A stretch of DNA of 37,527 nucleotides from contig NZ_JAAKZW010000051.1 in the NCBI RefSeq assembly GCF_011044995.1, positions 1 through 37,527 of the forward strand. The letters are read 5' to 3'. Source of the stretch: Streptomyces mesophilus. Lineage in GTDB: Bacteria; Actinomycetota; Actinomycetes; Streptomycetales; Streptomycetaceae. Of this stretch, positions 8,268 through 15,638 are shown piece after piece (position 1 is the first letter of the stretch; each line of letters starts with the position of its first letter). Under the pieces are notes generated by a model, which saw only the letters and a list, made by a program, of their open reading frames with translations, was not told where the DNA came from and did no database searches. The position numbers were made by a program, and so were the translations under genes.

Positions 8268-8954
8268 TTACTCCGGGGCCCGCACGGTGAGCCGGGCCCC
8301 GGGGCTGAACTTCTCGAGCAGTTCGGCCAGTTCCGCGCCGGCAGCTTCGAGGCCCGCGTGGTCGCCCATGCCCTCCAGGAGGAACAGGGCGTTCGTCGAG
8401 GTGTCGTCGAGGCAGGTGCGAGGGCCCTGGCGCCAGTTCCAGCGGCGGCACGTCACACCCTCGTCGTCGCACCAGACCACCTCGCCGGGCTCCGGGTGAT
8501 CCACGACCTGCTCGCCGGAGGCGACGGTCACGAAGTCCTCGGTACCGGTCGCGCGGATGAGCCGCATACCGCCCTGGATACGGTCCAGGTCCTCGCCGCC
8601 GACCGGGATCAGATGGGCCACGCTGATCGCGTTGTAGACATCGACAAGCGTGTTGATACGGGGCAGCCCCGCATCGCTCAGCGCCCTCTTCGCCAGCGCC
8701 TCCGCGGAGTTCCTGGTGCGGTTGGGCTTGGCGCCGAAGGCGGTGTAGGCCGCGCGCCAGTCCACCATGTGCGGGTCCTCGTGCGGGGCGCGCCCGTCGA
8801 GGCGCTCGGCGAGCCGGCGCACAGCGTCGTCAAGGAGTGCCGAAGTGGCCTCCGTGCTGGGCGTGTTCACGAGGTCGTACGCCTCGATGGCGATGTGGTG
8901 GAAGCCCGGCGCGAGCGTGCGGACCTCGTCGGAGACGGTGAGCTGGACGGGCAT
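8268..8954 (-). CDS. B3/4 domain-containing protein
   Basis: A 228 aa protein with the B3/4 fold known from the beta subunit of phenylalanyl-tRNA synthetase (the editing region), here standing alone. The segment RNSAEALAKRALSDAGLPRINTLVDVYNAISVAHLIPVGGED is typical. Stand-alone B3/4 proteins may hydrolyse misacylated tRNA or aminoacyl products; this is unproven. The ATG at 8954 has AAGG six bases before it and lies 8 bases after the transglutaminase-like stop, so the two genes are one operon. The alternative start at 8996 would overlap the neighbour. Confidence 0.88.
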   Translation of the reverse strand: MPVQLTVSDEVRTLAPGFHHIAIEAYDLVNTPSTEATSALLDDAVRRLAERLDGRAPHEDPHMVDWRAAYTAFGAKPNRTRNSAEALAKRALSDAGLPRINTLVDVYNAISVAHLIPVGGEDLDRIQGGMRLIRATGTEDFVTVASGEQVVDHPEPGEVVWCDDEGVTCRRWNWRQGPRTCLDDTSTNALFLLEGMGDHAGLEAAGAELAELLEKFSPGARLTVRAPE

Positions 8955-8962
8955 GGCCTGCC

Positions 8963-9562
8963 TTAGAGAGTGAGCGAGTCCGGAAGGTTCTCCCACAGGT
9001 ACGGGCGGCCCGGGGCATTGCGCAGGGCATCGAGCACCGCCCGGTGCGGTACATCAAACAGTACCGGATAGTCCACCTCACTGGACTTCACATCCGGCAC
9101 CCAGGCAAGCCGCTCGCCGTGGAGCGAGAACTGGGCGTCGATGCCCGGCTTGTTCCCGCGCGGGTCCTGCCGGTGCCAGGCGCCACGGAAGCGGACCGCG
9201 ACCAGGCCGTGCACGCACCAGCCCGTACCGGCGTCATAGGCGAGGCGCTGGTAGCAGAGGGCGGTCGGGATGTCCTCGGCTCGCAGCAGCGCGGTCAGCG
9301 CGTGGGCCTTCGCGTGACAGATGCCGGTGCCCTGCTCCAGGACGTCGGAAGCCCGCCAGGTAACCCTCATGTCCCCGCTGTCGGCGGAGTGCGGGATCGT
9401 GTCGCGCACGAACTCGAAGGCCGCGCGAGCGTATGAGTATGAATCCACGGACTCTTTCGCGAGGCGTGCCGCGGTCTCCCGTACGAGCGGATGGTGATGA
9501 TCGATGAAGTCATCGGCCGCCAAGTACGCAGAGAGGTCGGGGTTTTGCTGGATCAGCTGCAT
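8963..9562 (-). CDS. Transglutaminase-like domain protein
   Basis: A 199 aa protein with the papain-like transglutaminase core: Cys in GTGICHAKAHALTALLR (about residue 85-100), His in GWCVHGLVAVRF and Asp in WHRQDPRGNK, so the Cys-His-Asp triad is complete. Without a signal peptide it is probably a cytoplasmic peptidase or amidase rather than a cross-linking enzyme. It is co-transcribed with the B3/4 gene. The ATG at 9562 lacks a Shine-Dalgarno sequence, but a TATGCT box ends 8 bases before it, so the mRNA is probably leaderless. An 18-bp inverted repeat covers the promoter. Confidence 0.88.
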   Translation of the reverse strand: MQLIQQNPDLSAYLAADDFIDHHHPLVRETAARLAKESVDSYSYARAAFEFVRDTIPHSADSGDMRVTWRASDVLEQGTGICHAKAHALTALLRAEDIPTALCYQRLAYDAGTGWCVHGLVAVRFRGAWHRQDPRGNKPGIDAQFSLHGERLAWVPDVKSSEVDYPVLFDVPHRAVLDALRNAPGRPYLWENLPDSLTL

Positions 9563-9570
9563 GGCACGCG

Positions 9571-9629
9571 AGCATAGGTATGCGACTGAACGTAGGTCAA
9601 TGCCTTTACGGTCAGTCGCATACCTATGC
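9571..9629 (-). promoter_or_regulatory. Leaderless promoter under an 18-bp inverted repeat
   Basis: Arms at 9572-9589 and 9612-9629 are perfect reverse complements (18 bp) with a 22-base spacer. Each contains a GCATA-NN-TATGC palindrome. On the minus strand TTGACC (9600-9595) and TATGCT (9576-9571) form a promoter with an 18-base spacer, and the -10 lies inside the proximal palindrome. Transcription should begin at or next to the ATG at 9562. The layout suggests a dimeric repressor that may bind both half-sites and loop or bridge them. Confidence 0.65.
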
Positions 9630-9698
9630 ATCGCGTTGGAGTGGGGCGGCTAGGACGTGTATCGAAAGTGGATCTTGAGCTGTGAATGATCACGGTTC

Positions 9699-10158
9699 AT
9701 GGGGCGTGGAGATCTCACGGACAATCAGTGGGCGGTGCTGGAGCCGTTGTTGCCGAAGGGCACCAGGGCGGGGCGGGCGCCCGTCTGGCACCGGCGTCGG
9801 CTGATCGGCGGCATACGGTTTCGGGTCCGGACCGGCGTTCCGTGGCGGGACGTGCCCGCCGAGTACGGACCGTGGGGCCGGGTCTACGACCTGTTCCGTC
9901 GATGGCAGCGGAGCGGGACCTGGCACCGGACCCTCACCCGGCTCCAGTCCCTGGCCGAAACGAAGGGCGCAATCGTCTGGGACTTGAGCGTCGACTCCAC
10001 TGTGTGCCGCGCCCATGTGTGCCGCGCCCATCAGCACGCGGTCGGCGCCCGAACGCGGGGTGACCTACAGAAGGAACCGCCGGGCGGTATCGCCTCCGAG
10101 CCCTCTGATCACGGACTGGGACGCTCGCGCGGCGGGTTCACCACCAAACTGCACCTAG
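9699..10158 (+). pseudogene. IS5-family transposase, N-terminal part (DUF4096-like)
   Basis: The first about 153 codons of an IS5-type transposase: helical N-terminal domain (DLTDNQWAVLEPLLP, GVPWRDVPAEYGPW) and the first DDE aspartate in LSVDST. A 15-base exact tandem duplication (10002-10016 and 10017-10031) repeats VCRAH just after that aspartate. The reading is cut at ...TTKLHL by the inserted elements at CTAG (10155-10158) and resumes at 12695. Beyond the insertion point the frame runs a few codons into the IS701 end. Confidence 0.88.
10002..10031 (+). repeat. 15-bp exact tandem duplication inside transposase
   Basis: GTGTGCCGCGCCCAT occurs twice in a row, adding five in-frame residues next to the DDE aspartate. 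Related transposases have VDSTVCRAHQHA once, so this copy may already have been inactive before it was split. Confidence 0.8.
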
Positions 10159-11548
10159 TAGTGCTTCGTTAGGTGTGCCGATCTTGCCTGTTCAGGGGCA
10201 CGGTGTCGGTATGAGGCCGGGTGAAGTGGAGGGACTTCGCTGTGACTTGGCGGGGTTCGTTGCCGATGTGTTCGGGGCGTTGCCACGGCGGGATCAGCGC
10301 CGGTGGGGCGAGTGTTATCTGCGTGGTCTGATGCTGGACGGGCGGCGTAAGTCGATCCAGCCGATGGCCGCCCGTCTCCCGGACGGGAACATGCAGGCCC
10401 TGCAGCAGTTCGTGAACCAGTCACCATGGGACTGGTCGCCGGTGCGCCGGCGGATCGCCGAACGGCTCGTCAAGGCGGTCCGCCCTGAGGTGTGGGTCAT
10501 CGACGACGTGTCGTTTCCCAAGTGCGGCAAGGCGTCGGCGGGAGTGGCCCGGCAGTATTGCGGGGCCGTCGGTAAGCGGGCCAACTGTCAGGTCGCGGTC
10601 AGCGTGCATGCGGCCACCGATCGGGCGTCCTGTCCGCTGGAGTGGGAGTTGTTCCTGCCCGAGGAATGGGCCGGGGACGGTCCTCGGCGCAGGTCAGCCC
10701 AGATTCCCGACGAGGTCGGCCATGTATCCAAGTCCCTTCTGGCCCTTGGATTGTTGGACCGGCTCGCGTCCTGGCAGCTGCCCGTCCCGGTGATCGTCGC
10801 CGACGCCGGCTATGGCCGCAGCGTCGGCTTCCGGCTTGCCCTGGAAGCACGCGGTTGGACTTATGTGATGGCCGTCCAGCCCAAGGAGATCGCCAGGCCG
10901 GCCGGGGCTGAGCCGTATCTGCCGGCCTATGGCGGGCTGGGACCGCCCACCCTGCCCCGCTATCGGGAAGCGGCCCGGCCCCTGCCCGATCTCATCGCTG
11001 CGGACACCGTGTTCGAGGAGGTCACCTGGCGTCAGGGCAGCAAAGGGGAGATGACCTCGCACTTTACCGTCCTTGAGGTCAGGCCTTCCGGCAAGGAAGC
11101 CTCCCGCACCGCCCAAGAGCAGGGCGGCGGCCGCACCGGGTGGGACGGTGTGCTCCCGCTGCGGACCCTGCTGGTCGAACAGGCCGACACGGATGCGGGA
11201 CCGACCGGCTACTGGATCTCCAACCTGCCCGCCAGCACCCCGATCGCGCACCTGGTGAGACTGGCCAAGATGCGCTGGCGGATCGAGCACGACTACCGCG
11301 AACTCAAACACGGCCTGGGCCTGGACCACTTCGAAGGCCGCACCTGGCGCGGCTGGCACCACCACGTCACCCTCGTCACCGCCGCACAAGCCTTCCTCAC
11401 CCTGAGGCGCCTCGACCCAAAAGTCCGCACACCGGCCTGACCCTCTACCAAATCCTCGACACCATCCAAGACCTGCTCCGCTGCTGGACCGGCACCTGCA
11501 CCACCTGCGGCAAGCCCCTCACCCGAGCCAGAACCTAACGAAGCACTA
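10159..11548 (+). mobile_element. IS701-family insertion sequence, innermost and youngest
   Basis: A 1390-bp element with perfect 16-bp ends (TAGTGCTTCGTTAGGT at 10159-10174, its reverse complement at 11533-11548) and an exact CTAG duplication (10155-10158 and 11549-11552). CTAG fits the YTAR target preference of IS701. Intact ends and duplication show it was the last to insert. Confidence 0.92.
10211..11440 (+). CDS. IS701-family transposase, C-terminus frameshifted
   Basis: A 409 aa DDE transposase. Catalytic segments are WVIDDVSFPKCG (first Asp), VIVADAGYG (second Asp) and RIEHDYRELKHGLGLDHFEGR (Glu), and DQRRWGECYLRGLMLDGRRKS is a hallmark of the family. The ATG at 10211 fits related proteins; a GTG at 10175 near the left end is also in frame. 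The expected tail (LTLYQILDTIQDLLRCWTGT...) is present but in the -1 frame, to 11538, after an AAAA run at 11419-11422. Either a one-base change removed about 33 residues or ribosomes slip there. The catalytic core is intact. Confidence 0.9.
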   Translation: MRPGEVEGLRCDLAGFVADVFGALPRRDQRRWGECYLRGLMLDGRRKSIQPMAARLPDGNMQALQQFVNQSPWDWSPVRRRIAERLVKAVRPEVWVIDDVSFPKCGKASAGVARQYCGAVGKRANCQVAVSVHAATDRASCPLEWELFLPEEWAGDGPRRRSAQIPDEVGHVSKSLLALGLLDRLASWQLPVPVIVADAGYGRSVGFRLALEARGWTYVMAVQPKEIARPAGAEPYLPAYGGLGPPTLPRYREAARPLPDLIAADTVFEEVTWRQGSKGEMTSHFTVLEVRPSGKEASRTAQEQGGGRTGWDGVLPLRTLLVEQADTDAGPTGYWISNLPASTPIAHLVRLAKMRWRIEHDYRELKHGLGLDHFEGRTWRGWHHHVTLVTAAQAFLTLRRLDPKVRTPA

Positions 11549-11606
11549 CTAGGCCGGTTCGTTTGGATCACTTCCGCCGGCCGAGATCATCGTTGATGAT
11601 GTCCAT

Positions 11607-11801
11607 GTGACTAACCGCATCAGCGCTCTGATCTCGGCCTTCGGTGTTCTTGTCAGCATGATGCTGTTCGTTTTCGCCGTTGGTGAGTACCGCTCTGGGG
11701 CCTCGGTTCTCTGGCTCGTGGCTGGAGCCGTGATCTTCCTCAGCGCTTCGTACACGCTCGTACGGGACGCGCGGCGACTCCGCGCTGGGCCGACCGCCTG
11801 A
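11607..11801 (+). CDS. Putative two-helix membrane protein inside an IS element
   Basis: A 64 aa predicted protein with two hydrophobic segments (about residues 5-24 and 32-51), a short loop containing EYRSG and a basic C-terminal tail (RDARRLR). It lies between the left inverted repeat and the transposase gene of the middle IS element, where IS5-type elements normally have only a short leader. No family is recognised. It starts with GTG and has no clear Shine-Dalgarno sequence, and its third-position G/C is lower than that of its neighbours. It could be a passenger gene, a captured host fragment or a chance ORF. Expression is unknown. Confidence 0.4.
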   Translation: MTNRISALISAFGVLVSMMLFVFAVGEYRSGASVLWLVAGAVIFLSASYTLVRDARRLRAGPTA

Positions 11802-11844
11802 CAGCGGCACCGTTCCAGCCAGCACCGCCAGTCGTTGTTCGTGT

Positions 11845-12643
11845 GTGCCGTTGACTGACGCGCAGTGGGCGCGAATCGAGCCGTCACTCCCAGTTCGGAC
11901 GCCAGGGCGGGGTGGCAGGTGGCGGGATCACCGAGAGGTGATCGACGCGATCGCCTGGAAGTTCCAGACGGGATCGCAGTGGATCCACCTCCCCGAGAAG
12001 TACGGGAACTGGCGAGGCGCCTACAACCGGTTGCGGATGTGGGCCATCGACGGCACGTGGGAGCGGGTGTTCACCGCGCTGATCGCACAGGCAGACGCCG
12101 ACGACGACCTCAACTGGGCAGTCTCGGTGGACTCCACCATCGTGCGCGCACACCAACACGCGGCCGGCGCCCGCAAAAAGGGGCCCCAGCCGGCGAACCG
12201 GCAGACCACGCCATCGGCCGGTCCCGCGGCGGACTGACCACAAAGATCCACCTGGCCTCCGACGCCCACTGCCGGCCACTGGCCTTCGTGCTCACCGCCG
12301 GACAGGCCGGTGACGCACCCGCCTTCGCTCACGTCATGACTCGCCTTCGCGTTCCTCGACGGCGCGGACGACCCCGCACCAGGCCGGACGTGGTCCTGGC
12401 CGACAAGGCGTACTCCTCCCGCGCAATCCGCGAGCACCTGCGCAAGCGTGGTATCCGGGCGGTCATCCCCGTTCCGGCTGATCAACGCGGTCACCGGCTG
12501 CGGCGCGGCAGCGGGGCGGCAGACCACCCGCCTTCGATCGCGAGGCATACAAGCAGCGCAACACCGTCGAACGCTGCATCAACCGCTTGAAACAGTGGCG
12601 GGGCATCGCCACCCGCTACGAGAAGACCGCGATCATCTCCTGA
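11845..12643 (+). pseudogene. IS5-family transposase, two frameshifts and a nonsense codon
   Basis: The first frame (11845-12237) gives the DUF4096-like N-terminus and the SVDSTIVRAHQHAAGARKKG segment. At CAAAAAGG (about 12174-12181) the homology moves to the -1 frame (GAPAGEPADHAIGRSRGGLTTKIHLA...); IS427-group elements use such a slip, so this may be programmed. A second shift near 12513-12518, where one C seems lost from the codons for a GSRGGRP-like segment, is damage. The last part (DREAYKQRNTVERCINRLKQWRG...) lies in a third frame and stops at TGA 12641 where related proteins continue for about ten residues. The enzyme should be dead. Confidence 0.85.
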
Positions 12644-12694
12644 CTCGCGGGCATCTTCCTCTGGTCAGTGCGGTGATCCAAACGAAACTGCCGA

Positions 12695-13126
12695 GCCGTC
12701 GAGCAAGGTCAGAAGCCCATGTCGCTCGTGATCACGGCCGGGCAGCGCGGGGACTCACCGCAGTTCGAATTTGTGCTGGAGAAGATCCGTGTGCCCCGCA
12801 TCGGACCTGGCCGACCACGCGTCCGACCAGATCGAGTCCGCGCCGACAAGGCGTACGCCTCCCGCCAAAACCGTGCCTATCTGCGCCGACGTGGGATCCG
12901 CTGCGCCATCCCGGACAAGACCGACCAGGCACGCAACCGCCGAATGCTCGGCTCCCGCGGCGGCCGGCCGCCGTATTTCGACCCGGCCGACTATCGCGAG
13001 CGCCACGCGGTCGAGTGCGGGATCAACCGCCTCAAGAGGCACCGGGCCGTCGCCACGCGATATGACAAGCTCGCGGTCCGCTACGAGGCAACCGTCCTCA
13101 TCGCAATCATCAACGAGTGGCTGTGA
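12695..13126 (+). pseudogene. IS5-family transposase, C-terminal part of the outer element
   Basis: The second piece of the split outer transposase. It starts AVEQGQKPMSLVITAGQRGDSPQFE, contains RADKAYASRQNRAYLRRRGI (second catalytic region) and RHAVECGINRLKRHRAVATRYDK (catalytic Glu helix), and ends INEWL. The codons join exactly to ...TTKLHL at 10158 when 10159-12694 is taken out, giving about 297 aa in one frame. That join is the main proof of nesting. Confidence 0.88.
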
Positions 13127-13135
13127 CCGCGGCCT

Positions 13136-13744
13136 TCAAGACTCATAAGGGCCGCCCCGGAAGTACATACTCCTGTGCGCACGGGGGCGGTCACCGCGCC
13201 CGTGCGCGGCATCAGAGCGGTCGGCAGGTGCCATCCGTTTCGCCAGCTCCCGCAGCGTCTCGAGGCCGGCCAACACTTCCGAGCGATTGTCCGACCTCTT
13301 CATCCACGCTGGCAGCCGAGCGAGCATCGACATCGTCGGCCGCACGTCGCCACGCTCTCGCAATCGCGCTCCGACGTAGGCAGACAGCTCGTCGACGTGC
13401 TCCTCGTTGTAGGCCCACAAGATGTGACCGGAGCAACGGGTCTGCAGCCACAGAGGCTGCTGGAAGAACGGATCCTCACTACCGCCCAGCACCGCGCCGA
13501 CCAGCCCAGCCCCCTGCACCTCAGCATTCCAGTCAGCGACGGCGCCGCACCCTCCACAAGCCAGACGACGCGGCTGGAACAGGAGCTCACTGAAGTATCT
13601 GGGATCGGAAACGCCTGGCCGGGGGATCACCAAAGCACGGCCCCCGCATCGCGGACAGACCACGAGCATCCGGCCCGCGAACCGAGTCAACCAACCACCT
13701 GGGTCGTAGTGACGAGCGAGATCGGTACGCGGCTCGGAATCCAT
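13136..13744 (-). CDS. Zinc-ribbon hypothetical protein
   Basis: A 202 aa Streptomyces protein of unknown function. Four cysteines in two pairs (C30/C33 in CPRCGG, C63/C66 in CGGCG) should bind one zinc ion as a ribbon. The central LWLQTRCSGHILWAYNEEHVDELSAYVGARLRER and PTMSMLARLPAWMKR segments are conserved in relatives. The ATG at 13744 (MDSEP) is the likely start; a longer start at 13777 would add eleven residues. It follows the threonine aldolase-like gene by 54 bases on the same strand. Its last codons touch the right end of the IS island, so the natural C-terminus may have been trimmed or replaced. Confidence 0.75.
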   Translation of the reverse strand: MDSEPRTDLARHYDPGGWLTRFAGRMLVVCPRCGGRALVIPRPGVSDPRYFSELLFQPRRLACGGCGAVADWNAEVQGAGLVGAVLGGSEDPFFQQPLWLQTRCSGHILWAYNEEHVDELSAYVGARLRERGDVRPTMSMLARLPAWMKRSDNRSEVLAGLETLRELAKRMAPADRSDAAHGRGDRPRAHRSMYFRGGPYES

Positions 13745-13798
13745 GACGACACCATCGCAGGTCCGCGATACGGGCAACTACCGGATTCTCAACGTGCC

Positions 13799-14869
13799 CT
13801 AGCGCGCCATCTCTTCCTTGAGCGCCGCCAGGAAGGAGTCCACGTCGTCCTCCGTCGTGTCGAAGGCGCACATCCAGCGGACGTCGCCGGCGGCCTCGTC
13901 CCAGAAGTAGAAGCGGTAGCGCTCCATCAGGCGACGGCTGACGTCGTGCGGGAGCCGGGCGAACACCGCGTTGGCCTGGACCTCGTGCAGGATCTCGACG
14001 CCGTGCACGGCACGGACGCCTTCCGCCAGACGCTGCGCCATCTCGTTGGAGTGGCGGGCGTTGCGCAGCCACAGGTCCTTGGCGAGCAGGGCCTCCAACT
14101 GCACCGATACGAAACGCATCTTGGAGGCGAGCTGCATGGACAGCTTGCGCAGATGCTTCATATGGCTGACCGCGTCGGGGTTCAGGACCACGACCGCCTC
14201 GCCGAAGAGCATGCCGTTCTTCGTGCCGCCGAAGGACAGGATGTCGACGCCGGCACGCGAGGTGAACGTGCGCAGCGGGACGTCGAGCGCGGCGGCCGCG
14301 TTGGCTATCCGGGCGCCGTCCAGGTGGACCTTCATGCCCCGCTCGTGGGCGTGGTCGCAGATCGCGCGGATCTCCTCGGGCGTGTAGAGCGTGCCCAGTT
14401 CGGTGTTCTGCGTGATCGAGACGACCTGCGGCATCGCCCGGTGCTCGTCGTCCCAGCCGAACGCCTGGCGGTCGATCAGCTCGGGCGTGAGCTTGCCGTC
14501 GGGCGTCGGGACGGTGAGCAGCTTCAGACCGCCGACCCGCTCGGGCGCCCCGCACTCGTCGACGTTGATGTGCGCGCTCTCCGCACAGATCACCGCGCCC
14601 CAGCGGTCGGTCAGCGCCTGCAGCGCCGTGACGTTGGCTCCGGTGCCGTTGAACACCGGGAACGCCTCCGCGCTCGCGCCGAAGTGGGCGCGGATCAGCT
14701 GCTGCAGATGCGCGGTGTAGTCGTCCTCGCCGTAGGCGACCTGGTGGCCGCCGTTGGCGAGGGCGAGGGCCGCGAGGATCTCCGGGTGAGCGCCCGCGTA
14801 GTTGTCGCTGGCGAAGCCTCGTACGTCCGGATCGTGGTGCCGCTTGGCATCGGTCCGGGGAGGGTTCAC
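13799..14869 (-). CDS. Threonine aldolase / beta-eliminating lyase family PLP enzyme
   Basis: A 356 aa fold-type I PLP enzyme like low-specificity L-threonine aldolase, which splits threonine to glycine and acetaldehyde. The PLP lysine is K217 in FGGTKNG, with ring-stacking H100 and D184 in HLDGAR. The N-terminal SDNYAGAHPEIL and YGEDDYT stretches are family hallmarks. The GTG at 14869 shares bases with the stop of the upstream SDR gene (GTGA overlap), so translation is coupled; a start at 14887 would overlap more. Whether threonine is the real substrate cannot be told. Coupling with a dehydrogenase suggests an amino- or hydroxy-acid pathway. Confidence 0.9.
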   Translation of the reverse strand: MNPPRTDAKRHHDPDVRGFASDNYAGAHPEILAALALANGGHQVAYGEDDYTAHLQQLIRAHFGASAEAFPVFNGTGANVTALQALTDRWGAVICAESAHINVDECGAPERVGGLKLLTVPTPDGKLTPELIDRQAFGWDDEHRAMPQVVSITQNTELGTLYTPEEIRAICDHAHERGMKVHLDGARIANAAAALDVPLRTFTSRAGVDILSFGGTKNGMLFGEAVVVLNPDAVSHMKHLRKLSMQLASKMRFVSVQLEALLAKDLWLRNARHSNEMAQRLAEGVRAVHGVEILHEVQANAVFARLPHDVSRRLMERYRFYFWDEAAGDVRWMCAFDTTEDDVDSFLAALKEEMAR

Positions 14870-15615
14870 GGCTGCTCGGTCAGCCACAGGCGCTTTCCGT
14901 TCACTTCCTGGGCGGGCCGCTCCCAGACTCCGGCGATGGCCTCGGCCAGCTCCTTGACGTCCGTGAAGCCCGCGAACTTCGCGTTCGGGCGCTCGGCGCG
15001 CATCGCGTCGTGCACCAACGCCTTCACGATCAGGATGACAGCCGCCGCCGACGGGCCCTGCTCGCCCCCCGCCTTGCGGAAGGCGTCGCCGAGGGCCAGG
15101 GTCCAGGCTTCCGCGGCCGCCTTGGAGGCGGCGTACGCGGCGTTGCCCGCGGTGGGCTTGCTGGCGCCGGCCGCGCTGATCAGCACATAGCGGCCGAAGT
15201 CGCTGCGCAGCAGTCCGTCGTGGAAGGCGAGCGAGGTGTGCTGCACGGTGCGGATGAGGAGCTGGTCGAGGAAGGCCCAGTCCGCGAGGTCGGTCTCCAT
15301 GAACGACGAGCTGCCGCGCCAGCCGCCCACGAGGTGCACCAGGCCGTCGACCCGGCCGAACTCCTTCTCGGTGCGCGCGGCCCAGTCCTTGGCCGCGTCG
15401 AGGTCGAGCAGGTCCACGGTGTCGCCGGTGACCGTCGCTCCGCCGTGCGCATAGCGCGCGGCGTCCACGGCCTCCGCGAGACGGCTGGCGTCCGCGTCGG
15501 AGGCCACCACGGTCGCGCCCGCCTCGGCGAGGCGCAGCAGCGTGGCGCGCCCGGCCGCTCCGGCGGCTCCCGCGACGGCGATCACGGCGCCATTGAGTGC
15601 TCCGTTACCGTTCAT
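14866..15615 (-). CDS. SDR family NAD(P)-dependent oxidoreductase
   Basis: A 249 aa classical short-chain dehydrogenase. The nucleotide-binding glycine motif is GAAGAAG at about 16-22, with the catalytic triad S147, Y161 and K165 (ISAAG..., YAASK). An Asp at the end of the second strand (residue 40) hints at NAD(H) preference. HLVGGW stands where most relatives have NNAG, an atypical version. The ATG at 15615 has GGAGG 8 bases before it. It sits 23 bases after the DUF6421 stop and overlaps the aldolase start, so the three are co-expressed. Substrate unknown. Confidence 0.88.
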   Translation of the reverse strand: MNGNGALNGAVIAVAGAAGAAGRATLLRLAEAGATVVASDADASRLAEAVDAARYAHGGATVTGDTVDLLDLDAAKDWAARTEKEFGRVDGLVHLVGGWRGSSSFMETDLADWAFLDQLLIRTVQHTSLAFHDGLLRSDFGRYVLISAAGASKPTAGNAAYAASKAAAEAWTLALGDAFRKAGGEQGPSAAAVILIVKALVHDAMRAERPNAKFAGFTDVKELAEAIAGVWERPAQEVNGKRLWLTEQP

Positions 15616-15638
15616 GGCCCTCACCTCCGGCCGATGGC

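Larger units (their letters stand above)
11553..12691 (+). mobile_element. IS5-like element with a passenger ORF (middle layer)
   Basis: The left end GCCGGTTCGTTTGGATCAC matches the reverse complement of the right end GTGATCCAAACGAAACTGC at all but two positions. Flanks are CTAG (11549-11552) and CGAG (12692-12695), a 4-bp duplication with one change. The element split the outer transposase at cac-CTA-Gcc. It holds a decayed transposase and a 64 aa membrane ORF. Confidence 0.8.
9654..13147 (+). mobile_element. IS5-family element split by two later insertions (outer layer)
   Basis: The outermost of three nested elements. Its transposase is in two pieces, 9699-10158 and 12695-13126, which join in frame when the inserts are removed. 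The ends are approximate: TGTATCGAAAGTGG near 9658 resembles the reverse complement of the sequence near 13130-13143 only imperfectly, and no target-site duplication is clear. The right end reaches the last codons of the zinc-ribbon gene. Confidence 0.6.

Noticed and set aside
9650..9653. CTAG as target duplication of the outer IS element
   Set aside because: No CTAG or close match is found at the right boundary near 13147, so the outer ends stay approximate.
9893..9912. GGTCTACGACC as a second DasR-like site
   Set aside because: It lies inside the transposase coding sequence and lacks the conserved TGG/CCA flanks.
13175..15190. A long plus-strand open frame opposite the zinc-ribbon, threonine aldolase and SDR genes
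   Set aside because: No family features; the minus-strand genes have catalytic residues in place.
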